DNA of 64,000 bases from Macrolepiota albuminosa (taxonomy: Eukaryota; Basidiomycota; Agaricomycetes; Agaricales; Agaricaceae). The first letter of the stretch is position 1. The number at the start of each line of letters is the position of its first letter. The DNA is taken from positions 853,074-917,073 of the forward strand of contig JAMWFC010000132.1 in assembly GCA_027475525.1 (NCBI GenBank), given 5' to 3'. The position numbers and the translations under genes were made by a program. Below the pieces are notes generated by a model. It saw nothing but the letters and a program-made list of their open reading frames with translations. It did not search any database and was not told the origin of the DNA. Positions 33,882 through 45,998 of the stretch are shown here, piece after piece.

Positions 33882-36337
33882 ATGTCTGCCCTCCTGCAAC
33901 CGCCTGAACCAATATTTTCACCAAAGAAAAGACGAGTGGAACCAATATTTACAGCGGAAGAAAGATCTATCTTTGAACCATACAAGGAACTCTACCGCTC
34001 CTCAACTACTCCGTGGAACCAATATTTACAGCGGAAGAAAGATCTATCTTTGAACCATACAAGGAACTCTACCGCTCCTCAACTACTCCTCAAGCTCAGA
34101 CTGCTATCTTGAAGGATAAAATCCTAACGGATATTTTCAACTACTGGGCCACCAAGGGGACAGAGCCAAAGACAGGGGAAGAGTGGGCAGAGAGAATCAA
34201 AGTAGGTACAGCAACTCATTGCAAAGAACTAGACATCATTTGCTTGAATAGAAGGTTGTCCAGTATATCAAGAATTGCTGGCGCCCTTATTACCAGCATA
34301 AAGATCCAAAGGTGCTCCTGAAAACTTCACTGCGAGATGTTGTCCGGCAGACAATGGCAAAGGAGATAAACAAGGAGATCCAGAACTTGTTGAGGGGTAA
34401 GGATCACAACGCCTCGGGATTGGATGCATTTGCACAATATAATGTGGCTGTCAAAAATGTTATGCATCAACTCACACCGCAGGAGGAAAGTCGTTTACGG
34501 AAGATGGCGGCAGAATGGAGCGAAAAAGGAAATCCGCCAGAAATTCAGCGCAAGTTGGTACTGCTTCCGTCCCCCATCCGTCCTCTATTTGTTGTACATC
34601 CGTCCGCTTGATTCCGCTTTCTAATCGTTGTCTCTCCAGGAAGGCCCAAAAGCACCGTCCTCTATTTGTTGTACATCCGTCCGCTTGATTCCGCTTTCTA
34701 ATCGTTGTCTCTCCAGGAAGGCCCAAAAGCACAGTTTGAAGCGTGTGGACAATGCAGATGTGCTTCGATTTAGAGAGATGGGCATGTTGAGTTGGACTGT
34801 TGTTGGTTGGTATGCAGATGAAGGCATGACTATTAGAATGTATGTGGTGCCATCATTCTTTAAACAATTTTGACACCAATTATAGTCATGACAATATGTC
34901 ATACTTGACCCATGCTAACCAACCTACCTTTCAAGACTCCTTTCCTGACCTTGTTAGTGACCTCAACAAGAAGATGATGGATTACATGTCTGCTCTTCTT
35001 GGTAGAGACATGCCGTCCAACATGCAATCACCCCATGATTTGACTCCTCCTATCCTTACACGCCATGACCTCATCCTTGATCTGGATAGGGATGGATTCC
35101 CAATATTACCAGCAGATCCAGGACCAAATATATTTCAAACTTGGGCAGAATTGGAAATGCTTGTCTGGGACTATCTAAATACTCATTACAGTGAATCCTA
35201 GTTTTCTCCACCTTTGCTCATCATCTGATCACCCCATCAGAAATTGCGTCTGGTTACCGTTATGAATCTGCTCCTTACAAGGCAGTGAGGACCAATGATC
35301 AGCAATTCATACATTCAAGGTATTTTCCAGAGGGTCTGATATTCCAAGATCCTCATAATCTTGGTTGGCCTGAGCTATTGCGTCTGCTGAACTTCTGGAG
35401 AGACCGTCAAGGACAGTATGGATCCAGTGACACCTTCCACTAGACGGTTTATCTCAACCGTCACAAGCAGCCAGTAGCTGCCAAGTACGGCACCCAAGCT
35501 GATCGTGAAAAAAATGCGGCAGCAGCAGCAGCATGTAAGGCTACACGCAAAAATGGAGGGAAAAATCGGAAACAGAGGCCAACACCATCAGCGGTAGTCA
35601 ATGGCAACAGTAGGACCATTGCTAATGATGGAGCCGCTGATGGCAGATCCGCTTTAGTCACCAGATCTGCAGTAGTCGATGGCAACAGTAGGACCATTGC
35701 TAATGATGGAGCCGCTGATGGCAGATCCGCTTTAGTCACCGGATCTGCAGCCAACTTGGAGTGGCAACGGGGGCCTACACTTCCCCTGTCACCTAGCATA
35801 CCACACACACCACTGCCTGACTTACAGGAGGAACCTCCTGTCTTGCGCTCACCGCACACTCCCCAGCCTCAGCGCCACAACAGATCCACGGTTCACAACG
35901 AATCCCGACCAAATGTATCAGCTTCTGCTCACGACGAGTCCGCTCTCGACGAATCCATTCATGACGGATGTGTTGATGATACAGCAGTGGTAGATGCCAC
36001 TACCATCCACCTCTTACAACAAAGAGGATAGAGCCATCCAGACCCTCCAATTAATGGCCCTAGTGATGGTTCCCCTGGATATAGAGTGTCAAGAAGGGTG
36101 CTCGACATTCTTCAAGATGAGGACAATGACCAATTTGAAGGTGAGGGAAGGCCGGCATTACAAAACCAAAAGAAGCGCAAGGCATTGCCTAACCAATTGT
36201 CAACAAATTCCAAGCGACCCCGCAAGTCTCAAGCACAAATGTTACAGGAGGATGCAGCTCGATACATTGATATGTCTACACCAGCAAAAAGGAGTAGCAG
36301 CCGCACTAAGGTCATTCGACCAGTCCGCCGTCATTGA
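33882..36337 (+). pseudogene. Large conserved-type accessory protein of the TIR element, function unknown
   Basis: The ATG at 33882 opens MSALLQPPEPIFSPKK. Introns can be read at 34202-34251, 34554-34716 (contains a 77-bp duplication), 34840-34885 and 35191-35240, all GT-AG and frame-keeping. The product has a helical charged N-terminal half (…NKEIQNLLRGKDHNASGLDAF…; RLRKMAAEWSEKGNPPEIQR), a WTVVGWYADEG motif, an FQDPHNLGWPELLRLLNFWRDRQ segment, then an Ala/Pro/Ser-rich low-complexity region and a basic tail (KKRKALPNQL…). Two in-frame TAG stops (about 35442 and 36029) suggest decay. A genuine in-frame 78-bp duplication with mismatches lies at 35594-35749. I recall similar proteins as uncharacterised in Agaricomycetes, often beside KDZ-type elements; the role is unknown. 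Confidence 0.55.
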
Positions 36338-36441
36338 TGTGGGGAAGGGGGGAATGTTATATTACATTTTGTAAACTATAGGGTTACAAAAATGTACGAA
36401 TGTGTGTCATAATGAAAAAAAAAATATGTGATTGTCCATCT

Positions 36442-38407
36442 TCACTTCTCTTCTGTTGCCTTCCATCTCTCAGTAAGCCGACTGGATGATCGGGTCCGTT
36501 GCATCGGCGGCCGACTACTTTGGGAGTTGCTGCGAGCCCGTCCCCTTGGGCCAGGGAGAGGGTCCTCGGCAGGGACTGGCGGAGGGACAGAAGATGGTTG
36601 AGGGGGTGATGGAGATGTTCGTGCGGGAGTCGTCCCTGAGGATATTTGTTGAAGCAGGGACGGAGCGACAGTGAGAGCGGAGAAGTCAGCGGCGTGATGG
36701 GATTGGTCAGTGGCGAGGGCAGAGGTGTCACCAGTGGGAACGGATATGTCAGCAGTGGCAGGGGATTGGTCAGCAATGGGGTCAGGAGTGGTTTCTTCCT
36801 CTTCAACAATGGGTCCAAGTCCACTGTGCCCTGTTGGATGCACTGCCACATCATCCTGAGCTGACGGACTGGAGGGACGGGTAGAGATGTGAAGTTGATT
36901 CTGCAAAGTGTCAACCACACCCCAAATATTGTGGATCTGCTCTTCTGTCTGACAGATACGTCCGGCATGGTCTTCAAGTGTCTCACCCACAAGAGAAACA
37001 TTCGTTTGCAGGGTTTCTAAGTGGCCACCAAGCGTGTTGACCTGAGTCTGATAGCGATGGAAGAAGTCCTCAATATGCGGTAACCAGCTCGCCTCAGCTG
37101 TGACAAACCCATCCCACACCTGCTCCTCAACATTCCACAATGCTTCCTGGAACCCATTCTCATCCTGTCCAAACGGCTCTCCACCCCTGCCATTACACCA
37201 GCCACAATGTCCTCACTGTGACTAGACTCCATTGCCCGCTCCTTGCCCTTTCCCTTGACCGGAAGAGGGTCCGCTGGGCGGTTGGAGGTCGACAGTTGAG
37301 ATGGACGGATGGACGGTTTTGATGGTCCCGCGATTGGACTGGTTGGTTCATCTGCTAACTATTGGTTAGCTATTTGAGCAGGAAAAGAGTTTCATACCGT
37401 CATCACTCTCAATAATTGTCACTGACTTCTTTCTCAGTGGTTTTTTCCCCTTTCCCTTGTTGCTGGGCTTGACGGTTTTCTTGACAATCGTCAGGCTGCA
37501 TGTTCGTTTGCAAATGAGCCGGCAGGGATCGCATGCAGTGCCACCCTTTGTCCTGACACACTGTAGCCGCTTACTTGCGCAATATTGGCAAGGGGGGTTG
37601 ATGTGCTGACCCTCGCGACGAGGTGCTGTCCTCAGATACCTGCCCAACAGCATCTCTCCAGTAATTTCCCCCTTCGGTATCCTGCCCTCTTGTTCTTCCT
37701 CTTCATCCTCATCCTCATCCTTGTCCTCCTGCTCCTTCTGTCAACGATAGGTACCAGGAGGAGGTTGACCAATATAGGTCACCCGTTTTGGCTTCTTGGG
37801 ATTTGGCGACGGACCAGACAAATCTCCTGCCGCTGGAGGACTCGGTCGTTTTCTCTTCTTCGGAATTGGTGATTGGGATTTGGCGACGGACCAGACAAAT
37901 CTCCTGCCGCTGGAGGACTCGGTCGTTTTCTCTTCTTCGGAATTGGTGATGGACCAGACAAATCTCCTGCTGCCGGCCTATGACCTATCCGGTTTTCTCG
38001 TGCCAGTGCCGTCGACGGACCGGCCTCAGTTGACAGATCAGGTTGTTCTTCGCCCCCACTTGGTTCCTCCCCCCTTCCGCTCCTCTGGGTCCATTTCTTC
38101 GCAGCGTCCTTCAACCGCCTGGTCATATCCTCGTCAGAAAGCTTGCTCTGGAGTAGCGGGATAACTTCGTTGATGAAACTTCTCCTGGCATCAAGGAGGA
38201 GTTTCTTGTCATCCTTGACGTCCCTAACCTTGAACCACATGTCAATCTACAGGATGACTATTAGTGCATGTCTATTAGGCAGGAGTGCTTGTATCTTACC
38301 AGGTCCTTCTGCTGTGCTTTGAGTTGTCGCAGGTCTCCTCTGAGAGCAAGGTATAATACTCAAACATCCGCGTCAACGACCCGTTGGTGGAGTTCTTCGT
38401 TAGACAT
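36442..38407 (-). pseudogene. Zn2Cys6-like protein of the TIR element
   Basis: The ATG at 38407 opens MSNEELHQRVVDADV followed by an in-frame TGA (CGA expected), then LYLALRGDLRQL. A 53-bp intron (38299-38247) joins to IDMWFKVRDVKDDKKLLLD. After a basic Pro-rich linker comes CQYCASKRLQCVRTKGGTAC-DPC-RLICKRTC, which fits C-x2-C-x6-C-x8-C-x2-C-x7-C, the Zn2Cys6 spacing. Basic repeats and an intron follow (about 37393-37347), then a helical segment (HLETLQTNVSLVGETLEDH…) and a Ser/Pro/Arg-rich end with a TGA stop at 36442. A 77-bp duplication at 37875 breaks the linker. It may bind DNA, perhaps the element's own ends, but this is inference. Confidence 0.55.
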
Positions 38408-38603
38408 GGCGGATGGAGGATTAAAGAAACGGACGAGAACTTTACACGAAGCAAGTTCTGAAAATAGATATCATGTGACCCTGTTTAAATTACAAAAGAA
38501 GTTTGATTTATTGCTTGACAAAACCTTACTTTGTTTATCTTACAGTTTAGTAAATAACAATTAGCTAAGCAGGTCAAAAATTGCAGAGGTCCTAATGTTT
38601 ATT

Positions 38604-38682
38604 GCACTAAGCAGGAGTCGAACCCACCTACTGCAACACACAATAAACACCAATAGATAATATTCCACTAGACCATCAATGC
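38604..38682 (-). other. tRNA-like module 1 of right cluster
   Basis: On the minus strand GCATTGATGGTCTAGTGG... ends with GGTTCGACTCC and TTAGTGC. A 7-bp acceptor-like stem can form (GCATTGA with TTAGTGC, including G-U pairs). The inner part is AT-rich and lacks a clear D or anticodon arm. Confidence 0.55.
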
Positions 38683-38818
38683 TTACTGTATACTGCTATA
38701 GTCTAAATAGATATCATGTCACTCTGTTTAAATTAGGACCTTACTTTGTTTATTATACTGTGTAGTAAATAACAATTAGCTAAGCAGGTCAAAAATTGCA
38801 AACATTTTAATGTTCATT

Positions 38819-38896
38819 GCACCAAGCAGGAGTCGAACCCACCTACTGCAACACACAATGAAGACCAATGGATAATATTCCACTAGATTATCGATG
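38819..38896 (-). other. tRNA-like module 2 of right cluster
   Basis: Near-copy of the unit about 215 bases to its left, together with its flanking sequence (…AGATATCATGTCACT…TAGTAAATAACAATTAGCTAAGCAGGTC), so the repeated unit is longer than the tRNA-like part. Confidence 0.55.
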
Positions 38897-39016
38897 CTTA
38901 CTGTACACTGCTATAGTCTAAATAGATATCATGTCACTATGTTTAAATTAGGACCTTACTTTGTTTATCATACTGTGTAGTAAATAACAATTAGCTAAAA
39001 ACAGTGAGACGAAAAT

Positions 39017-39094
39017 GCACTAGTAGGAATCGAACCCGTCTACTGCAAGACATAATAAAGACCAATGGATAATATTCCACTAGACCACCGATGC
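39017..39094 (-). other. tRNA-like module 3 of right cluster
   Basis: B-box reads GGTTCGATTCC on the minus strand. The AT-rich middle is shared with modules 1 and 2, and the flanks are only partly kept. Confidence 0.5.
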
Positions 39095-39175
39095 TTACTT
39101 TACATTGCTATGATGTAAATAAACATCAGTCTATTCTTCTGTGTGTGGTCAAAAATATTTGAGTTCGATCTCAAT

Positions 39176-39253
39176 GCACTAGGGGGAGTCGAACCCACCT
39201 AATGCAAGATACAAGGAATACCAATGAGAAATATTCCACTACACCACAGACGC
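39176..39253 (-). other. tRNA-like module 4 of right cluster
   Basis: Minus-strand B-box GGTTCGACTCC, with a 5' end GCGTCTGTGGTGTAGTGG that fits the A-box consensus well. Confidence 0.5.
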
Positions 39254-39470
39254 TTCATGTATAATGCTATGGTGTAAATCAATATCAGTCCAATATTCCG
39301 CTACAAACCATGGTTTTCCTCTTTCCTGTATACTTCTATGGTGTAAATAAATATCAGTCTAATATTGTCAATTCAATACAGATGCACCAGTTGCAGTAAA
39401 ATCTCTATCCGTTCAAATTCTGTATGGGTCTGTTTGTGCACTACATGAACACCGTCCTGACTTGTAGCAA

Positions 39471-39550
39471 GCACCTGTGGTACAATGGAATATTCATCAA
39501 TTGATATTTCATATTGTGCACAAAAAGTGGGTTCGACTCCCACTAGTTCA
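39471..39550 (+). other. tRNA-like module, plus strand
   Basis: GCACCTGTGGTACAATGG, an AT-rich self-pairing middle, then GGTTCGACTCC and CACTAGTTC. It is the relative of the units at 29715-29793 and 47076-47154. Confidence 0.55.
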
Positions 39551-39911
39551 CATTATATAATAGCAGCAGGCCGCTGACGTCTGCTAGCATCATGAATTTG
39601 ATCCGTTGAAAACTCCAGCGATTTCTGCAGCAGCATAAGATGGATGAGTTGACACATGTGGTCATTCCAGTGCTCATGACCAGTTGATAATACACTGTGG
39701 CGGGCTACCTTTGTGCTGGTCTTTGTAAAAAAGGTAGTCAGCCCTAGTGTATCGTCACTTGTCATGTGAACTGGAATGATCTCATGTGTCAACTCCTCCA
39801 TCCTATCTCGCTTCAGTAATTGCTAGAGTTTTGGTCAGATCCACTACCACAGGTGCATACTCCAGGTCAGTACGATGTATATGTAGAGCAAAAATGCACC
39901 CATATAAAAAC

Positions 39912-41537
39912 ACAGCATTAGTCCCTGTTAAGGTGAAGTAGGAGTAGAACCCACCACTGTACACAATATTGAATATCAATAAATGAATATTCCACTGAAC
40001 CACTGGGACTGGTTGCACCGCTGACGTCAGCTGGCTCACATGCCGATGAATATCAATAAATGAATATTCCACTGAACCACTGGGACTGGTTGCACCGCTG
40101 ACGTCAGCTGGCTCACATGCCGACATCAGCTACCGTCCGCTACCGTCTGCTGGCATGCCAGCGAACAGCAGACACTCACGCACTCTCTTCCACCCTTCCC
40201 CCTCTTTCTCCCCAGTGCCATCCTCTCCACTCCCCACACTACCTCACATGCCACCCCTGTCCACCACATGCACCCCCCCTCTTTCTCCCCAGTGCCATCC
40301 TCTCCACTCCCCACACTACCTCACATGCCACCCCTGTCCACCACATGCACCCCGCTTCCCTCCTCCCCCCTGACCTGATGTCCGACGTCCGCTGGGGTAC
40401 CAGCGGACACCCACGCTCCTCCCCTTCCCCCTTCCCCCTCTTTCTTCCCACCCCCATCTCTCTTCCGCCACCCCCAAGACGCCACCCCATGCGGCGGACA
40501 CCCATGCACCCCGTTTCCTTCTCTCCTGCCCTGATGCTGGACAATGCTGGGGGTTGCCGACGGATTCCCGTGGATTCCGACGGATACCAGCAGATATCCG
40601 GCAGATGCCGACGGATGCCAGGGGGTCACGACGGCTGCTGACGAACTCCGACGGATGCCAGCTGATGGCCAGCTGATGGCTGCTGATGCCAATGCCCCTT
40701 TCAGGCCACGAAAACTCTTTTGGGAGGTATGCCACCCCCCTTCCACCTCAAAAAATCCATACGGGAACCTGCGGAAACGTAGGTGGGCGTCCGTTCATTG
40801 TGTTATCTGACCTTTGAATCTATCTGTTAGTAACAGACCTGTGGTGCAACGGTTAAATGTGTGTTCCGTTGCTGGAGGCTTTTCCAAGGCTGGGGGTTCG
40901 ATTCCCCCCTACAGGCATATAGTGGGCAAGATAAAGTTACCTTTTTCCTTGGTCTAACCAGACTCCATGGACCTGCGTAGGCCTCTGTAGATGTCCACTG
41001 GTGTCCTGCGCAGGCCTGGGAGGGCCCGCGTAGGTTTGAGTCCGTCGACGTACGTCTGCGTGGATGTCCGCTGGTGGCTTGCGTAGGCCTGTGTAGATTT
41101 TCAGGGCCCTTTCGTGGACGTACGCTGGCATCGGGGGTGGGAAAAGGATGGAAGGGGAGACGCGCAGCCTCAAGTTATTGCGGGGAGGAATGGAGAGGGA
41201 AGGGAAGTGGGGAACCTCGAGGAGGGTTTATTCATGCCATGAAGTCCGCCAATGGAGGAGGTTTTCACTCGTGTGCTGATGCCCGCCGGCGGCCGCTGAT
41301 GCACATTGACATCCGCTAGTGTCCGCTGGCATCCGCCAGGCCTGCGTGCGCATGTGTGTGCCCACCTTTTATTGATCCACTGGACCGTGTCATACAGCAC
41401 ATTGTGACACGTCCGCAGCTCTGTATTCTACGGCATTGTGGGGACTGCTCTGCTCCAGTGTAGCGGACTGCGCTGGACATGTATGGTACAGCACAAAGCG
41501 GGCTCCCGTACAACGTATGACACGTACCGTTGTGATG
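39912..41537 (-). repeat. Right terminal inverted repeat
   Basis: This is the reverse complement of the left arm over its full length with scattered substitutions, ending CCGTTGTGATG at 41537. It carries two 77-bp duplications (40048, 40280). The TCCGCTGG...CCAGCGGA pair is kept at about 40388-40408. The 22-bp palindrome of the left arm is damaged here (GTCTGCTGG... at about 40145), which shows that the arms have diverged. Confidence 0.85.
40838..40915 (+). other. tRNA-like module in right inverted repeat
   Basis: Mirror copy of the unit at 28373-28450. The acceptor stem is CCTGTGG/CTACAGG (one G-U pair), with the same GCAACGG/CCGTTGC hairpin and B-box GGTTCGATTCC. Keeping both stem and B-box in the two arms suggests the fold may matter. 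Confidence 0.6.
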
Positions 41538-44500
41538 CCCTACCCTGGAGAAAGATGCTCATGTCTGTGTCTGTTTCTTTATTTCTGTCATCAAAGCTAA
41601 AGCTAAAGCAAAACTTGACACATCTATCAAAATCAAAACCTCACTCTGATGCTCACACTCAGAGTCATATTTATATTACATGAAGATTGCAAATAAACAG
41701 ATGGGCTATATAATTGACAATAAATTGTCCAGTCCTTCATCACATGGATCAAAATACTTGATCAATTCTTGGTAAAGTATATATAGTGTGTTTTTGTAAG
41801 CAACTGTAGATATTCTTGTCATAAGAATAATTGTTGTTGTATCCCAGTCTGCTATGCTAATCCAGTTATTTGAGATGTACAAATCAACACTATCATATCA
41901 AGATTTGAGAACGCTATAGCACTCTTTTATGTCGAAGTCCATATTATAAAAAGAGCAGCTTCCGTTATAATTAGTCTGTATGGCTTCTGTCATAATTAGT
42001 TTGTATAGGCATGTTAGACCTTGTCATTGTTTTTTTTTAGAGTAGTATTTTGTTTGATGATGTAGCCAGCACCATGGATATGTTTTTTTTTGGCTTTATT
42101 AATTTATATACAGGTGTGAATAAAATTTTATTCATTATGTACAGTTCAGACTATATATACTGGATATCCCAGATAATTGTATATATATAGAACAAACATG
42201 ATAGTTCTTGTATATATCAGTATAGTAATACTGTCATTGTCATCTCAATCGTCACTTTCTGATAAGTATGTGTCTATTAGATATTTGTTGACATTTATTA
42301 ACTCTTGGCAGTAGGACTCTAATGCAATTAGCATTAGCTATTATTATTTAGTTTAAATGTGATGTTACTTACCTATTTTTGTATTAAAGTCATCAACTGT
42401 TCATTCTTTATTTTTACTTTATTGATGGCTGCATCTGATAAGTAAGGCTGTAATGTCAGTATGTCAGTAGAAAATTTAATATTGAGAATGGTGCTTGCCT
42501 GCATTATTGACGGCTTTTTTTGCACAGGCTAAAAGGCTGTACACTATAAACAATCAATCAAAGTTGTATCCAAAAAAAGCAATAAATAAGATTGTTACAT
42601 ACATCTTTTGTTATTTTTCATTATAGCATGATACTTTTCTGTCATAGACTTTAGCTTTATTTTTGTATCTTTATTAATTGAAGATGAGAAGTTGGCTGGT
42701 GTAGAAGATTGTCAGTTCTGATTTGTATTTATGAGAGGAGATGTGAGTTACAAATAGAGTGTTGAGATGTGTTTTAATAGTGGTTGCCTCATGTCAGTGA
42801 TTGAGATATGTTTGTACATTGTACTAATGTATTGTATAGTTGCAAAAGATTTCTACAGAAATTATAAGATTGATGGTGATTTAATATCAATTGAATTAGG
42901 TTACTAGTATATTAAAGGGTATTTTTCAACTTTATTTATAAAAATAGCAATTGCAAAAAAGGTAATGGATGTACTTAATAGTCTGAGAAGTTAATGCCAT
43001 ATGTTCAGTTCTGAGGCCTGAGTTAGAAGAAGGTAATAGACATACTGAATAGTCTGAAAAGTTTACATCACATGATTAGCCTTGAGTTAGAATATAGGTA
43101 GAAGAGATAATGGACATACTGAATAATTTGAGAAGATTATGTCACTTTGTCAGCCTTGAGTTGGGCTGTTCAGGTAATGTTAAGAATCAGACAGATTGGA
43201 CAATGACTTTTTAGTCTGAATTTGAAAATGTTGAGAAATAAATGCTTAGCACTTGTTGTGTTTATTCAAAGGAGTAGTACTGCAAAAGACATTGGTGGAT
43301 GGAAAAGTGTTGAATTTATAAAGTAGATTGAGTCTTTGTTATGTTATTTGTTGAAGGCATTTGTAGATTCAAGTTGGTGGTTGTTTGTTAGAGGTATATC
43401 ATCAAAAATAGTCATTGCAGAAGAAGTAATTGGACGTATTAATAGTCTGAGAAGCTTGTACCACCTGGTTAGACTTGAGATGGGCTGTGCAGATAGTATT
43501 GAATTAGATAATGCCTTTTGGTTCAAATCCAAAAATTATGTTGAAAATGAGTACTCAACCATGTTTATTTTGCTGTTGGCATGGCACTCTTATTAATATC
43601 ATTAAAGATCTCTAGTACTAAGGAAGCATCATACTTTGCTGCTAGTGTAAATAAGTCGAATTGATTTTAAAATTTATCTTTTGTTAAGTAATTTGTTAAA
43701 GAATGGGTGTACAGTATGCATATAGCAGTGCAGTGGTTGTGAATTTATGTTTTATTCTGAATCTATGACAAAGTAGACATGACTGGCAGCTCTGGTAAGG
43801 ATGACAAAATGCTATAATCTTTGTCAGAACTTAGTACATTTTACTAGTCCTTCTCATTGAATGATGAATATACTTACTAAAAGATAAGTTAATTAATATA
43901 TTCTTATTCCTAATAAGCGATAACATAGCACATATCTTAGTTAAAGCTTAAAAAGCTTAAGCTTAAATGTTTAAACATATGGCTTCAAAAATTGAAGACA
44001 TTTTCTGACATGCAAGGAATAATCTTGATCTACAATCTATCCATGCTATATCTTGGAACTATGATCCAACATATCAATAAATAATTTTATGTTTAGCTCA
44101 ATATTTCCAAGCTCTTGAGCACAAGCATCCTATGTGGATAAGAGTAGCCAAAGTAATGGATCTCAGCTTTTTCAATGATAAATCATTACAGTGTGTTTGA
44201 AGACTGTCAAATAGAATGTAAGACTTTGTGTATGGACAAACAGCTGAGCAAGAAGAAACAAGTCTTACTCCTAAAATTATAATACTTGACTTTCTTCTCA
44301 TTTGAAAGATTAGACAATGTTGTGAGAGTTTTCTGTGCAATCTTAACAAAAGCATTCAAGCAAAGGTTTCAATCCTGTTTTTGCATGTAACTGTGTTTTT
44401 CTTCTATTACATTCAAAGTAAATATATTCAATTGCATTCAACAATTACATACATTTCATTCAGACTGCAATTCAAAGAATATGTAGAGTTCTCAGTATGT

Positions 44501-45051
44501 ACTTTAAAATAATAGGAGTCGTAATTGTAGGATTACAGATAGATAAGAAAGGGGCACAAAATGAATATTGTTGCTTCAGACAGGCATAACATAGAATACC
44601 ATCTAGAATATTTAGACCGGCAATTTCAATGGTCTGTCCACACTTGAAGTTTGAAGCTTGAAGGCTTGAGATCTTTGACCAACATTGTCATCTCCATGGA
44701 GACTTTAATTTTTAAATAGAGATCAGATGTACACATAGTACATACATACTTTCATTCCTTGCTTCAGATTTGAGAAATTGAGCTGAGGAAGTCAAAAAGT
44801 TGCAAAAATAAAAGTGAGATGATAACAAATTTGGCACTTTTACACCTGTATTCTAAAGTCACCCAATGTCCCTCAATCTTGAACATCAGTTAATAGTATA
44901 TTCCCAAGGTTACTACGTGGTATAGGCAGATTCTGGAAATCAAATTTGGATAAATACAAATATAAGGACTGTTCATAATACTTCTTTTTTCCTGGCAGAA
45001 TAGGTTCTTGTATCTTACATGAAGCCAGACTGAAGTGACTCTGCTCTACGC
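41538..45051. other. AT-rich gene-free region with degenerate short repeats
   Basis: No gene is recognised. Between about 42960 and 43160, and again near 43420-43500, a unit of about 65-75 bases containing GGTAATGGAC(A/G)TACTGAATAGTCTGAGAAG and GCCTTGAGTTRG recurs three to four times in diverged form, a decayed tandem repeat. The rest looks like ordinary intergenic DNA. Confidence 0.5.
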
Positions 45052-45998
45052 TGATAGGACCCCATACAGGTTAGGCGCATCAACGGCAGGCTCGGCACCA
45101 GCTCCGGAAATCTTGCCGCACTCGTTCCAAACTTAGCACACGCGTTCTACCTATTTTAAGCCATTCCCGACGGCCGGACACGGCAAGAAGCAGATCCGAT
45201 CAGTGATAGCGCCGACGGCAGCAAGAATGACAACTAACGGATGGCATCAGTCACTGACGACAGCGCTTAGCAAGAAGCTTGATGATCTATCAAAAACTGA
45301 CAGACAGCTTGGTGTTTGACCTTGGCGTCCGACATCGCTTAGCACCTCGATTTGGCGCCTGACATCGCTTAGCTTTTTGGACAGACAGAAGGGTGATGGA
45401 GTGATGGTTTAGCACTGCGATCTGCCGCCTGGTGGCGCTAAGGGTCTTGAATGGACGGTAGGGATCTGAAACCGTTGGAGCTACCCCTATGAAATTTTCC
45501 AGTTTACCGCACTTTGGCAATGGTTGGTCACTGGCGACGGTGAACTCCTTGTAGTATATAAAGTACTTACCGACTTGTACATACGCCATTGAATAACAGA
45601 CCAGAATTTCCTGCTCCCCTTACCTCAGTCTCTCTTACGCTCAAGAGCTCATTTACGGTCGGCAACGTCGAACTCGTCGGCAGTTGCAGACTCTCGCCAA
45701 CTTTTGACCTATTCGCGCCTCGCAGCTATGGCAGGCATCATCGACGCTTAGAACTTCGCTAAGCTTATTGTGCTCTTGCCGCTTACCTTTGCCGTGCTCA
45801 CTTACCGCTTCTTCCCTAGGCGCTTTACCTTAGCGCTTTACACTTGCCGACTCCGTTACCGACTTTTCCCATTTTCACAGGCGCGTTCTCTGGGACCTGC
45901 CTGGAACTCCCTCATCACTTATAGCACGCCTAACGCAAGTTTTTGGTATGGTAACACTATAGTTACATTTGTTACTGACCAAACTTTGGGCGTCATCA
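45052..45998 (+). repeat. Solo LTR, family C, copy 2
   Basis: It starts TGATAGGACCCCATACAGG and ends GTCATCA, 947 bp. ACGC directly precedes the TG and directly follows the CA, giving a 4-bp target duplication and fixing the LTR ends. The TATA box (GTAGTATATAAAGTAC) is kept at about 45551-45566. No internal retroelement sequence adjoins it. Confidence 0.85.

Larger units (their letters stand above)
27674..41537. mobile_element. 13.9-kb TIR element with CxC2/KDZ-type gene and tRNA-like modules
   Basis: Long inverted repeats (27674-29342 and 39912-41537) enclose about 10.5 kb. Inside, from left to right, are: a cluster of tRNA-like modules (29.7-30.5 kb); two minus-strand reading units (30630-32210 acidic-repeat protein, 32307-33645 CxC2 protein); a divergent plus-strand gene (33882-36337); a convergent minus-strand Zn-cluster gene (36442-38407); and a second cluster of tRNA-like modules (38.6-39.6 kb). 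CxC2 proteins accompany KDZ transposases in mushrooms, but no KDZ catalytic domain is visible, so the copy is probably non-autonomous. No target duplication is evident: the flanks are CATAGAGA on the left and CCCTACCC on the right. Confidence 0.7.

Noticed and set aside
43336..43596. 86-codon frame in the AT-rich gap.
   Set aside because: It overlaps the degenerate repeat unit and has no family resemblance.
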